A stretch of 64,000 nt of DNA from Plantago ovata (taxonomy: Eukaryota > Streptophyta > Magnoliopsida > Lamiales > Plantaginaceae): the NCBI GenBank assembly GCA_028274465.1, contig CM051458.1, forward strand, positions 26,737,566 to 26,801,565, written 5' to 3'. Positions 54,150-64,000 of this stretch are shown piece after piece (position 1 is the first letter of the stretch; each line of letters starts with the position of its first letter). Position numbers and translations under genes: made by a program. The notes beneath the pieces were generated by a model that was not told the DNA's origin, did not search any database, and saw only the letters and a list, made by a program, of their open reading frames with translations.

Positions 54150-55000
54150 GGCGTTTGAGAAATTGATCTGATGAATCCTAACCAGACCAAATTGATTTTG
54201 GTGAAATCCCCGAATACATCCTTAATTTTTAAGAAACCCCAAATGGATTAGAAACACCCGAACCCTAGACATTTAGGGCACTAAATTCCCAAATCGATTT
54301 CGTGAGCTCCCCAAATTAACGCTAGAATTTGGATTTGATGAAACACCCAAATACGCCCTTAATTGTTTATAAATTCCAAATTGATTTGATGGACCCTAAC
54401 CCCAGAAATTTGATTTGGTGAAATCCCCAAATACGCCCTTAGTTTTTTTCAGGAATCCCAAATCGATTTGCAAAACCCTAATCCTAGAAAATTGGGGCAT
54501 TATATGACCAGATTGATTTCATCCCCAAATTAACATTAGGCGTTTGAAGTGAAGGGCGTTTTTACTATGAATTTGGGCCAAAAGTGGTTAATAGGCCGGA
54601 ATGTCTGTTGACAGATCAATCAAATTGTTATTTTGGGCTTCCTTCATCTCCAGCCCATTATTTTATGATTTTTGTTGGGCTTTCCTCTTGCTAAAGTCCA
54701 AAGTCTATGTTAAGGCCCATTAATTGTATATGATTTTTTTAGAATTGGGGTATTAAATTCCAAAATATTTTAGAAATCCCAAATTGATTGGATGAACCCT
54801 AACCCTAGAAACGTGATTTGGTGAAATCTCCAAATACGACCATAATTTTTAATAAATCCCTAATTGATTTGAATAACGCTAACCCTAGAAAACCTGGCTA
54901 TTTTATTATCGATTTTGGGCTAAATGCGGTAATGGGCCGAATGGATGTTGGGCTTTTCTTTAGGCCGATTACGTATGTATATGATTTTTGTTGGACTTTT
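54150..55000 (+). repeat. Degenerate minisatellite with AACCCTA (telobox-like) motifs
   Basis: The phrases TTTGGTGAAATCCCCAAATA, CGCCCTTAATTTTT, CCCAAATTGATTTG and AACCCTAACCCTAGAAA recur in that order about five or six times with irregular spacing, becoming diluted after 54540. Short AACCCTA doublets resemble plant telomere repeat, but only two units at a time. Confidence 0.7.
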
Positions 55001-56229
55001 ATCCTGTCCAGGCACAAATCCTTAATTTTTCGAACATGACATACATTATCACTGGCATTATATAATCAAATAATGATGGATTTATTCAAACAAATAGAAC
55101 ATAGTCAGTACGTGAATCAAATAGAAATACTGAATAATACAATTTGAACATAACATGCAGAGATAAGCCCAGTGCATATTAGGCCATAAATAGCACGCCT
55201 GCCATCCATCGCAACTGCATCTGGAAAAAATCCACCAAGTATATTCCTCTTGGACCTTCGTAGCACCTTCGATCATGAATCCGAGCATAACATTACTGAC
55301 CAATTCCAATTTCATAAACTGAAAATGATATCTACCATATATATAATCCACACTAACACAAACAAACGATCTAACAGTTTCTGCATTCTTATGAACGATC
55401 CCAAACTGTCAATGGTATGAGAATAAGAGGTCATGCACACTTATGCAAATACTAAAAAGGGATTCCATCATACTTATGTCCTCTTGCTACAACTTATCAG
55501 AAGTTCCTCTCCATATTGTGCATAGCATCCAGAGAAACCAAAATTGGAATTTCCATTTTACAGTACATGTAAAATTCACCGCTGATTGCTCATGGGTGGT
55601 GCCTATTCAGCACTTGCAGTATCATGTAGTGCATGTTTACCAGTCAATAGCAACAGAAAAACTTGACAATCCTTTTCAGCAACAGTAATTTACACGTTAC
55701 CACACATTACATCACATGGCACAGCAACAGTAATTTACATGTTATATTTGTTTCCGGAGAATGTTACAAAAATCAGAAAACTACATGCTAATAGTCCATT
55801 TTTTAATTTTTCAGCAATTTCAATGGATCAAAGCAGCTTTTTTGCATGGTAAATACTGTAGATGGTTTATTTGAAAAGCCACAGCATAGGATAGCCGGAT
55901 TCATTGGCCAATAGCAAGGGGTCAGGATTCATCACAACTCACATTCAAGAAATTTTCTTATACAAAAAGAAAGAAAAAATAAATTTAAAATGGCCTCCTC
56001 TACCTCTATTTCTTATTTTATGCAATAGATCATTTTCACACAATATTACTAAATACAATACAATAAAAAAAAATAGTAAATGATAATAAAAAGGCACAAC
56101 TTTGATTCAACCAAAAGTAAATTTTATACATAGCCTTGATAACAGTTAATTAGATCAACAAATAGCACAAAACTGTGACCATAGGACGCAAAAGAAACAT
56201 GAATAAAATACTACTTCATCTCATTCTCC
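55001..56229. other. AT-rich intergenic DNA
   Basis: No believable reading frame, RNA gene or repeat was recognised. It has short A/T runs and a few scattered TTCAGCAA words. Confidence 0.5.
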
Positions 56230-56239
56230 TAACAGCAAT

Positions 56240-57000
56240 GCACATTGCTTGAAGGAAACATCCACCCACGTCCCTGAGAAACGAGCTCATTGACTACTTT
56301 AGGGTATGGGGGGCCTGTTGCAGACGAGCTTTGATGCACCGCCTTGGACACAATCTAACTGCTGCATCCCCGTTATGAAGGAGGGAGAGTAGAAACGAAA
56401 AAGATGGAGAAGCAGAATAGCTAGGAGGCATTACGCCTTGCTAGCATATTCTGTAGAATCATTGCGCCATGCTACCATATTCTTGGACAATCTTCTCCCC
56501 CTTTTTATGAAGAAAGAAAATTTCCGAGGAAAGCCAATGATTCACTCTTCTGGGTTTAGGTCGACCTCTAGGATTTGGCAAAAAAATAGGTTTTGGAACT
56601 GGATGAACCGTGAGTTTGGGAATGATACTTAGCAAACGAGAAAGTATCATTCTATCCAAGCCACTGCCATCGGAAGGTGAAATGTGAGCACCAGTATTGT
56701 AGTAGGTCATACTTTCTGGTGGAAGAAGGCACAAGCAAGGGAAGAAGGTTGCAGAGAGGTTAATGGAATAAACTTTTTTGCACACACAAAAACCACATAA
56801 CAAGTAGTGATATATATAGACACATATCTATCCACTAAACAGTCTCAAATGCAGTATATGCAGCATTCATAGCCGTTCATTTAAAGCATTACAGTTTCCA
56901 ATGGTCAAACTGACATCTCCACTTCCCCAAGGATAGAGATAAGATCAGTTGAGTCAATAAAGGAAAATAATAGTTCAAAGTTTGAAAGGTCCGGTAAAAA
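56240..57000 (+). repeat. Duplicated block X, first copy
   Basis: Nearly identical to 63262-64000, starting CATCCACCCACGTCCCTGAG and ending in the AATAATAGTTCAAA region. The minus strand of both copies holds a similar open frame (56803-56459 here) with YYNTGAHISPSDGSGLDR and PRGRPKPRR. No family is recognised. Preservation of the frame in both copies may only reflect recent duplication. Confidence 0.7.
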
Positions 57001-57129
57001 AAAAACAGTTTAAAGAAGTAGTTCAAATGTTGTGCATAATGTTCTTTGACCTTTCAACAGAATTAGTTAAATTCTCAGTTATACCAATCCCCCGAAACTT
57101 GTTGTAAAATATAAACAAATTTATGAACA

Positions 57130-57335
57130 AGTTGCCCAAATTGTTTGAGGCAAAGCGTGGATATAAATGATCTTATTCATAAAAGACCTTATACTGTTAA
57201 CCAGAATTTTGGAAGTGTGCCACAGCGCCTAGTTTGTGAATTGGATGAGAAAGAACTTTTAATAATTTCACAACAAGAAAAAGAATCAGTAATCCATGTT
57301 ACAAAATTAGTAATCCATGTACTAAATTGAAATGC
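57130..57335 (+). repeat. Duplicated block Y, first copy
   Basis: Matches 62880-63045 (shared phrases CTTATTCATAAAAGACC, GTTAACCAGAATTTT, AATTGGATGAGAAAGAAC). Both in the same orientation. Content not recognised. Confidence 0.65.
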
Positions 57336-57640
57336 ACTCAAACCTTAGAGTTTGCTTAAAAGTCTCATTTGAATGAATCTCATGATTACTTTTTGTTGAA
57401 TGGCATCATTATTAACAACCTTTTCCTTAATTGTTTTTGTCTACATCAACACTCAACCACAACAAGACAATATGCTTAATGGGTATAACCACTGAATGCA
57501 CAACAAATGATAAGTAAAGAAACCCTGATATATTCAAAATAAATGTTTGCATCATGAAATAAAGTCATACATGAGTTGATCACAGTTTTCAAATTAATAC
57601 TTAATACACATTTTTTTAAATTGAAAAAGTATATATATGA
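57336..57640. other. AT-rich intergenic DNA
   Basis: Nothing recognisable. Confidence 0.5.
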
Positions 57641-57644
57641 TCAC

Positions 57645-57914
57645 TTACCTGTAGAATAAATATCCGAACACTGCAATTCTAATCGGCGAAAAAGACATAG
57701 GGCCGAGACGGGGTAGAAGACATACTGCAATTCCAATCGATCTTTCGAGATTTCGGAGACGAGATGAAATCTGGGTTGAAAATATTTTATCGGGGCGGAC
57801 AAGATATATGGGAGAAATTTTTAAATCTATGTGGAGTTGACAATCGGTGTGCCTTTGCGTCACGAGGGTTCGGTCGGAGACGAAATCTGGGAAGAATTTT
57901 ATTTTTGAAAACAT
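57645..57914 (-). CDS. Unrecognised short ORF (89 codons)
   Basis: Less AT-rich than its flanks. An internal partial repeat is present: the phrase GCAATTC[TC]AATCG is found twice on the plus strand (about 57672 and 57728), and GAGACGAAAT/GAGATGAAAT twice. No domain is recognised. The composition shift suggests a former exon, but coding status is doubtful. Confidence 0.2.
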   Translation of the reverse strand: MFSKIKFFPDFVSDRTLVTQRHTDCQLHIDLKISPIYLVRPDKIFSTQISSRLRNLERSIGIAVCLLPRLGPMSFSPIRIAVFGYLFYR

Positions 57915-58029
57915 TATGGGTCTTAATAAACGACTAGGGTTATGAGCGAATGATTTCTTTGAAATTTAAAATTGGATGAAAAATTGTATGCTTAAGTAGT
58001 ATTGTTTTTGATATTGTGCATACATCAAA

Positions 58030-58104
58030 ACGTGGCTGATTGGTAATGTTTGGATTCTTTTAATCCAGCGACCAGAGTTCAATCCCCACCATCGTTAAAT
58101 TTTT
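58030..58104 (+). other. tRNA-Lys-like sequence (SINE head or tRNA pseudogene)
   Basis: A-box-like TGGCTGATTGGTAATG (58033-58048), an anticodon-arm-like TGGATTCTTTTAATCCA with a CTTTTAA loop as in tRNA-Lys(TTT), and a B-box-like GAGTTCAATCC (58075-58085). These are followed by a T run (58100-58107), as for a Pol III terminator. The acceptor stem is not convincing. Most likely a tRNA-derived SINE remnant. Confidence 0.45.
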
Positions 58105-58123
58105 TTAATAAGAATGGAATTTA

Positions 58124-58297
58124 TCATTACAACCAAGATAACTCAGTTGTAAACGGAAAATCCCATTTACAACCAAGATAACCAAGTTGTAAATGATAGA
58201 TGACGGTTGTAAATGATTTCCAACCGTCCAGATCATGATTACAAGTGTTTACAACTGTTTACAAGTGTTTACAAGTGTAAAGTCGTAACGTTACGAC
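58124..58297 (+). repeat. Two tandem hairpins and a 16-bp perfect palindrome
   Basis: Hairpin 1: CATTACAAC ... GTTGTAAACG (about 58125-58156). Hairpin 2: CATTTACAAC, 12-nt spacer, GTTGTAAATG (58164-58195). Then four copies of a TGTTTACAA-type word, and the palindrome GTCGTAACGTTACGAC (58282-58297). May be the end of a foldback or MITE-like element. Confidence 0.6.
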
Positions 58298-58329
58298 GTT
58301 ACAACATGTCGTTAGCATAGACACTCCGT

Positions 58330-58671
58330 AACCTTCTTTGTCTCAAAGTCTATAAGTTTACATTCATCACTTTTGATTTTGATGAAGTATCCTTTATCAG
58401 CAAATTGACTCATGCTGAAAAGGTTAAACTTAATATTTTTGACATAAAGAACTCCCGAAATGGTAATGCATCCTAACTTCACGTCACCGTAGCCTTTTGT
58501 AGAACCAGAGCCTCCAACAAACCTTATTGTTGGACCTTTAGACCACCGTCTATAGTTTATAAGGTTATTCTTGTTGCCCGTCATGTGCTTTCTACAACCA
58601 TTGTCAAAGTTCCAGATTGCATCGTTTGTCTCCGTCGCTGAAGTATGCACAATCAAGAGCAAACAAGTTAA
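58330..58671 (-). pseudogene. pol N-terminal fragment of element H
   Basis: Protease region with FDNGCRKHMTG, where the active-site motif DSG has become DNG. It breaks off at about 58330 after the FETKKV phrase. Not functional. Confidence 0.85.
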
Positions 58672-61067
58672 TTATCCAATATTGGATGTCCATTAACATG
58701 TTCAAGAATGCGTCCAGTGGAAACCCAAGTATTAAGTTTTTCAACTTTGACTTGTTTTCTACTTGCTGAGGAACTAGGAGGTTTTGAACCGAAAGACTTT
58801 TGATTCGTGCTGATCAAATCCACTTTCTGATGTGGTGTCTTGCTCGGTTGACCTTTTTGCTGAACATACTTTTCAGTAAGTTCTTTTCTAGCAAGGTTCC
58901 TTCTAGCCCTAGCGTTTTGAGTCTTGTCAGAACTCTTAGGCTTGGTTTTGTTCATCTCTTTGAAGTATCTTTGCTGACTTTTCTTATACTCATGAAAAAG
59001 TTGACTTTGCTTGGTTTTGAAACCAAGTCCACTTTTCGGAGAATGCTGAGCTTTTGTCTCAGCAACCTTACTTGATTCCGGTTTGTCAGCAAAGGTCTTC
59101 TGATTACTTTTAGTAATCTTGCCTTTTGACTTAACAAATTGCTTTTCAGCAACTTGTTTGGCGGAATGCTTTACATCATCCTTTTTCTTTACAGTTTGCT
59201 TTTTAGCAACCTGTTTTCCTTTTAAAGTCTTGTTAATTTGAGTAGCAACAGCGGGCTTTACGGTCGTAGGTACTTGATTGCATTTTTCAGCAACCTTAGA
59301 TTGACCAAACTGATAGAGTTCTGGTTGACCACTATCAGTAGCACGTACAAAGGAAATTGGTGATTTGTCTTTACTCAAGATTATTACATCATCACCTTCA
59401 TACGTTGCACCTAAACCTTCTTTCTGAGATGGATCTCTCAGATAAGAGTTTAGTTAAGTCAGCGTATTACTTGCATCAGCATAAGATTTCAAATTGATTT
59501 TCATCTTTTTCATTTCTTGGATTTCAGCAAGTAACTTTAGAATTGAGGACTGATATTCTTCCAATTCTATTGCCATCTGAGAATTCTTCTCTGTAGCTTC
59601 AGCAATCAACTTCTTAAGATGCACTATTTCAACATCTTTCTTTTCTGTCTCTTCCTTCAGCAAGACATACCTTTCAGTAGTCCGCTTGGTCAGAGTCTCA
59701 GCATTCTGTAGTTTCTCTTGCTGTTTGCTCAAAGTTTTCTCAAATCTTTCGATTTCTCCTTGAATCTTGTCAAGGTCAATCTCGTCTTCACTTTCCGAGT
59801 CAGAGTCAGAGGTAGGACTGTTTACCTGACCGGCCATGAGGCAGAATTCGTAGTTTGACACATCTGGATAAGCTTCCATGGCTATTCCACAAACTTCCTT
59901 GCCAATCTCTACGTCAAGAGTGGCTTCGTCATCGTCAGTGTCTGAGCTTTCTTTCTCACTGTCTTCGGAGCTAGTATCAATGCACAACGCATCGATTTTT
60001 TCTTGAAGCTTCTTCTTTTCTTCAGCAATAAAAGCTCTTTTGAACTTCTTCTTCTTTTCAGCAGATTTGCCTTTCAAGTGTCCAGGCTTTTTGCAGTAAA
60101 AACAGAGATCATTTCCAACTGCTGGTTCTTCTGATGAGTTTGCTTGCTGAGCTTGCTTGTTCAGCGAGCTAGCCTCATTCTTGTACTTATGGTAGTTGTT
60201 ACCAAGATGCTTTTTCAGCTTCTGTTTTGCTTTTCGCCTTTCAAGTTCCTTCTTGATGAATTTCTTCATGTTTTTTACAACTAAAGCATTTTCATCAGCG
60301 GGCTCTTTATCATTCTTCTTTTCAGAAGATGACGGCTTTACAGCAAGAGCAATATTTTGCGATTTTTCAGCAAACACATTTTCTCTTTGCTTTGTCTCGT
60401 AGTTGACAGTAGCAAGATGAGAGAACAACTCTGTAGGTGTGATGTCTGGCATTCCTTGATTGTAGTAGAAATTCTGAGTGTGGATCCATTCTTGATTCAG
60501 ACTTCTGATGATGGTTTTCACCTTCTCAAAATCTGAGTAAAGATTTCCAACTCCCAAGGCGGCCATCTCACTAACTAGAGTTGTGAATCTGAAGTCCAAG
60601 TCTTCCAGTGACTCATTTGTACCTTGTTTAAAGTTCTGGAACTTTAACTTCAGCACTTCGAGTTTGTTTTCCTTGGTTTTGTCAGATCCAGCGCAAAGAT
60701 CTTGAACCATTTTCCAAACTTCCTTAGCAGTTTTGGCACCCCACAGTTTTCACTGTATAGTATCCGGAGTTGATCGAATGATGATGTTTCTTGCTTGGCC
60801 ATCAAGACGAAATCTCTTGGCTTCATCGGAAGTCCATTCCTCTCTTGGTTTTGGAACGACAGTATCAACTGGTTCGCCTAAGATAGTTTCCTTTCCAGCT
60901 TCTGTGGTTTTGTGAGGAAAGTTTCTCTCAACCTTAGTGATCTTGATCGGTCCATCATTAATGACAGTAACCATCTCATCACTAATGGCCTCAAGATGTA
61001 GCATCATGTTGTTTCGCCATTTTTCGTAGTTTTCCAGCTTCAGCAAGGGAGCATCTCCTAAAGACAT
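58664..61067 (-). pseudogene. gag of element H, zinc knuckle deleted
   Basis: Starts MSLGDAPLLKLENYEKW at 61067. A TAG at about 60750 and a TAA at about 59454 interrupt it. A 21-nt in-frame deletion near 60076 removes the end of the CCHC knuckle, including the last Cys (CFYCKKPGHLKGKS). Coiled coil and basic tail are retained. RNA packaging would be expected to fail. Confidence 0.85.
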
Positions 61068-61176
61068 CCTGTCAGCAAAAGACTACCAAACTGATCAAGT
61101 GAGAGTGATTTACGGAAAGCACCTAAGGGGATCTAGGTTCAGCGCTGAAGGTTAAAAAACCTCCAGCTAACCTTCA

Positions 61177-61188
61177 GCTCCGATACCA
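61177..61188 (-). other. Degraded primer binding site of element H
   Basis: TGGTATCGGAGC on the minus strand, one mismatch from the initiator tRNA-Met site of the other elements. A short partial duplication (CTCCAGCTAACCTTCAGCT) follows internally. Confidence 0.8.
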
Positions 61189-61190
61189 CT

Positions 61191-62738
61191 TGTTGGTCCC
61201 TTTAAACAACAAGAAAAGACTAGGGGGGGGGTGAATAGTCTTTTCAAACTTTCGTCGTTTAAAAACGTTCTCAGCAAGGACTTATTACTTTTCAGTAATG
61301 AGTTTGCTGATACTTAAATTTCTCAACAAGTGCAAGTTACTTTTCAGTAACGAGGTTAGCTGATACTTAAAATCATAGAGCGGAAGTCTTTGATACAATA
61401 AGTGCTTTGTCAGTAAGTGATAGTTTCAGCAAGTGAACAGAGTGACTTTGTACAGAGATATGCTTTGCTGAAAACTAAATGCAGTAAGTAAATCACACAA
61501 ACACTTTTATAGTGGTATCTGAGAGTGGCGTAATCTCTCAACTAATCCACTTTGTCCTTTCTAGGACTGAATCCACTAAGACAAGTTTGAGGTTCCTTAC
61601 AACACCTATCTAGAGCGATTCAACAGAAACCAAAGCACACTTGCTTCCTTTCCAACCTAACTAGAGAATGAGTTGTTCTCCCCCAAACTTGGGACTTTTA
61701 ATCAGCAACACTATGCTCGATTAAGTTGCCCCTGAATTTCACGCCTGAAAGGGTGTATTTTCTGTTAGAGAGGTTTGGGATGAGATGACTTGATTATAAC
61801 TTATTCAGCTACAACAAGTAATCTAAGAAACAAAACTTTGAATACTTTGCAGTAGACAAGTTTGATTGTTTCTGGTGTGTCAAGACTTGTTCTTGCTCGA
61901 AAGAAAGAACACTTAACTAATTTCTTAGTCGTGTATGTTCTACTTCTTCACAAGTAGCTTTTTCAAGCTTTATGTCTTGGAACGGATCAATGGCAGTAAA
62001 GAGTGTTTGAAGGGTATGTGAGTTTAAGCACAAGTGAGAGTTTGATCACGTTGTTGACACACTTCAACTCTTTGCTGGATGACCTCTATTTATAGTGAAT
62101 CAAGGGAGCTGTTTGAATTTCAAATTCTAAGGCTTTGTTCCTTAAGATGTCAGTATCTTGCTTTTGTACTTTCGGCAGCGTCCTTTATTTGTCTTCCAGT
62201 CTTCATGTCCTTCGCGTGCATGCTTTGCATTTAATGTTCATTTGAACGAGATTCAAATATGAACGTTGGAGCGCAAATGCAAGTACTTTCAGCAAGTAGG
62301 TCACATATGTTTTTCAGCAAGTGGTCAGTCTCAGTTTCAGCAAGCACAACCTACTCTGTCGTTTAGATTTCCACTTATGTAAGCTGTTGCTGAAGTTTCC
62401 ACTTTCTGAGCAACATGTGCCTTTGTAATACCATCTTCAGAAATCTTCTAGTCTTCAGTCTTCGAATTCTTCAAGTTTCTGAACGGTTCTAAATGCTTCA
62501 ATAGTTTGTTTGTGTAAACAAAGTACATCATCAGCAAATGCTTCAATAGGTTGTTTTTCTTTTCAGAAAACAAGATACATCATAAGCGGTTAAAACACCT
62601 ATCTAGCACCTACTCTAAGTCTTCAGCAAACGTTCCTCTTTTGCAATGTCCTCTAAAATTCTAAATTCCTATGGACCTTAAGAGTACTAGTTACTGGACT
62701 TTTCAAAATTGCTCATCAAAATTATAAGTTTCCGAACA
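61191..62738 (-). repeat. 5' LTR of element H (1548 bp)
   Basis: TGTTCGGAAACTTATAATTT at the minus-strand start (two changes from the family end) and CCAACA at the inner end. TATA-like CTATAAATAG is near 62090. Two U3 units. Flank at 62739 is TATTTCATAACC. Confidence 0.9.
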
Positions 62739-62879
62739 TATTTCATAACCCTCAGACTCACCAATCCAAACAGAAAAACCAAAACAGAATGATCTTATTC
62801 ATAAATGATGCTTCTTCCTAGAACAGAACAAACAACATACCAGATAATTTTTCTTTCTGGAAAAGACCCATGTTGAAAC
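62739..62879. other. AT-rich flank of element H
   Basis: No feature recognised. Confidence 0.4.
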
Positions 62880-63050
62880 GGATATATGATGTTATTCATA
62901 AAAGACCTTTTCCTGTTAACCAGAATTTTTGAAGTGTGCCACTATGCCTAGTTTGTGAATTGGATGAGAAAGAACTTTTAAGAACTTCACAACAAGAAAC
63001 AGAATCAGTAATCCATGTTACAGATCCATGTACTAAATTCAAATGCAACA
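62880..63050 (+). repeat. Duplicated block Y, second copy
   Basis: Direct-orientation copy of 57130-57335, shortened by loss of one AATCCATGTTACA repeat. Confidence 0.65.
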
Positions 63051-63261
63051 AAAAGTTGCTTAGAGTTTACTTAAAAGTCACATTAGAAATCCACATAAGG
63101 CCAATTAAAATGCAGAACATAATATTCAACATTCAACACATCTTTATTCATTCACTGAAAAACAGATTACAATGTTGATATCACATTCGCATACTAAATG
63201 TTACAAAGATCTTTATCTAAGTCGAACATAACAACAGAAAGTATGTTTCTATCTCCGTTCT

Positions 63262-64000
63262 CCAAGGAAGGAAGCATCCACCCACGTCCCTGAGAAACGA
63301 GCTCATTGACTACTTTAGGGTATGGGGGCCTGTGGTAGACGAGCTTTGATGCACCGCCTTGGACACAATCTAACTACTTCATCCCCGTTATGAAGGAGGG
63401 AGAGTAGAAACGAAAAAGATGGAGAAGCAGAACAGCTAGGAGGCATTACGCCTTGCTAGCATATTCTGTAGAATCATTACGCCATGCTACCATATTCTTG
63501 GACAATCTTCTTCCCCTGTTTATGAAGAAAGAAAATTTCCGAGGAAAGCCAATGATTCACTCTTCTGGGTTTAGGTCGACCTCTAGGTTTTGGCAAAAAA
63601 ATAGGTTTTGGAACTGGATGAACCGTGAGTTTAGGAATGATACTTAGCAAACGAGAAAGTATCATTCTATCCAAGCCACTGCCATCTGAAGGTGAAATGT
63701 GAGCACCAGTATTGTAGTAGGTCATACTTTCTGGTGGAAGAAGGCACAAGCAAGGGAAGAAGGTTGCAGAGAGGTTAATGGAATAAACTTTTTTGCACAC
63801 ACAAAAAGCACATAAAAAGTAGTGATATATATAGACACATATATACCCACTAAACAGTCTCAATGCAATATATGCAAGCATTCATAGCCTTTCATTTAAA
63901 GCATTACAGTTTCCAATGGTAAAACTGACATCTCCACTTCCCCAAGGATAGAGATAAGATTAGCTGAGTCAATAAAGGAAAATAATAGTTCAAATTTTGA
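63262..64000 (+). repeat. Duplicated block X, second copy (continues past window end)
   Basis: Direct-orientation copy of 56240-57000. The minus strand keeps the same open frame (63881-63477), extended upstream. Similarity runs to the last base of the window. Confidence 0.7.

Larger units (their letters stand above)
58330..62738 (-). mobile_element. Element H: truncated Sirevirus-type element (5' LTR, gag, start of pol)
   Basis: Minus-strand order: LTR 62738-61191, PBS 61188-61177, gag 61067-58664, pol start to about 58330, where homology stops within the region between protease and integrase. No RT, RNase H, array or ORF3 follows. Stop codons and deletions show it is a relic. Confidence 0.88.

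Noticed and set aside
54795-54815. Interstitial telomere
   Set aside because: Only two AACCCTA units in a row, embedded in a longer unrelated repeat unit.
58030-58104. A functional tRNA-Lys gene
   Set aside because: The acceptor and T stems do not pair well and there is no clean 5' end.

Overview
The window is nuclear DNA of a flowering plant. The evidence is nested Ty1/copia LTR retrotransposons with initiator-tRNA-Met primer sites (TGGTATCAGAGC), a host-type gene with plant-like GT-AG introns, and AT-rich intergenic repeats. The retrotransposons form one family with the Sirevirus (SIRE/Maximus) plan: LTR of 1.55-1.68 kb, UBN2-type gag with a CCHC knuckle and a long coiled-coil tail, a separate pol frame (protease, integrase, RT, RNase H), then a very large third ORF (ORF3) downstream of pol.

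Layout. 1-6594: 3' half of a minus-strand element (G). 6595-6694: 100-N gap. 6695-16591: minus-strand element A (ORF3 part, pol, gag, PBS, 5' LTR). 16592-21079: plus-strand 3' fragment C, cut at one end by A and at the other by D. 21080-30358: plus-strand element D. 30359-30458: 100-N gap. 30459-41132: plus-strand element F. 41133-47350: minus-strand deletion derivative E (LTR piece, ORF3, PPT, LTR piece). 47351-49020: tandem repeat of about 171 bp. 49030-53915: a PB1-like ORF (minus) and a multi-exon gene with two Ulp1-like modules (plus). 54150-57990: degenerate minisatellite, AT-rich DNA and duplicated blocks. 58030-58330: tRNA-like sequence and hairpins. 58330-62738: truncated minus-strand element H. 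62739-64000: second copies of the duplicated blocks.

Structural caution. The contig between the two gaps (6695-30358) appears to be placed backwards. Both of its ends match the neighbouring contigs in reverse complement (6695-~15330 with 30459-~39092; 27532-30358 with ~3728-6594), and the matches begin at gap edges. A and F are then probably one element, and so are D and G. Sequence near the gaps is rich in single-base indels, so many frameshifts there may be sequencing errors.

Most interesting biology, all in this retrotransposon family: (1) about eight short hairpins between pol and ORF3, each with its own stem but a shared 7-nt loop ACRGGNA; (2) very strong enrichment of TTGCTGA/TCAGCAA, the half-site of those stems, through coding and non-coding DNA; (3) three in-frame, stop-free GT-AG mini-introns (75, 72 and 75 nt) in ORF3, one of which is precisely absent from element G as if a spliced RNA had been reverse transcribed; (4) a 14-nt copy of the LTR 5' end and PPT-like tracts inside the array, hinting that ORF3 lies beyond an older 3' end; (5) twin TATATAAAGAA boxes just before ORF3.
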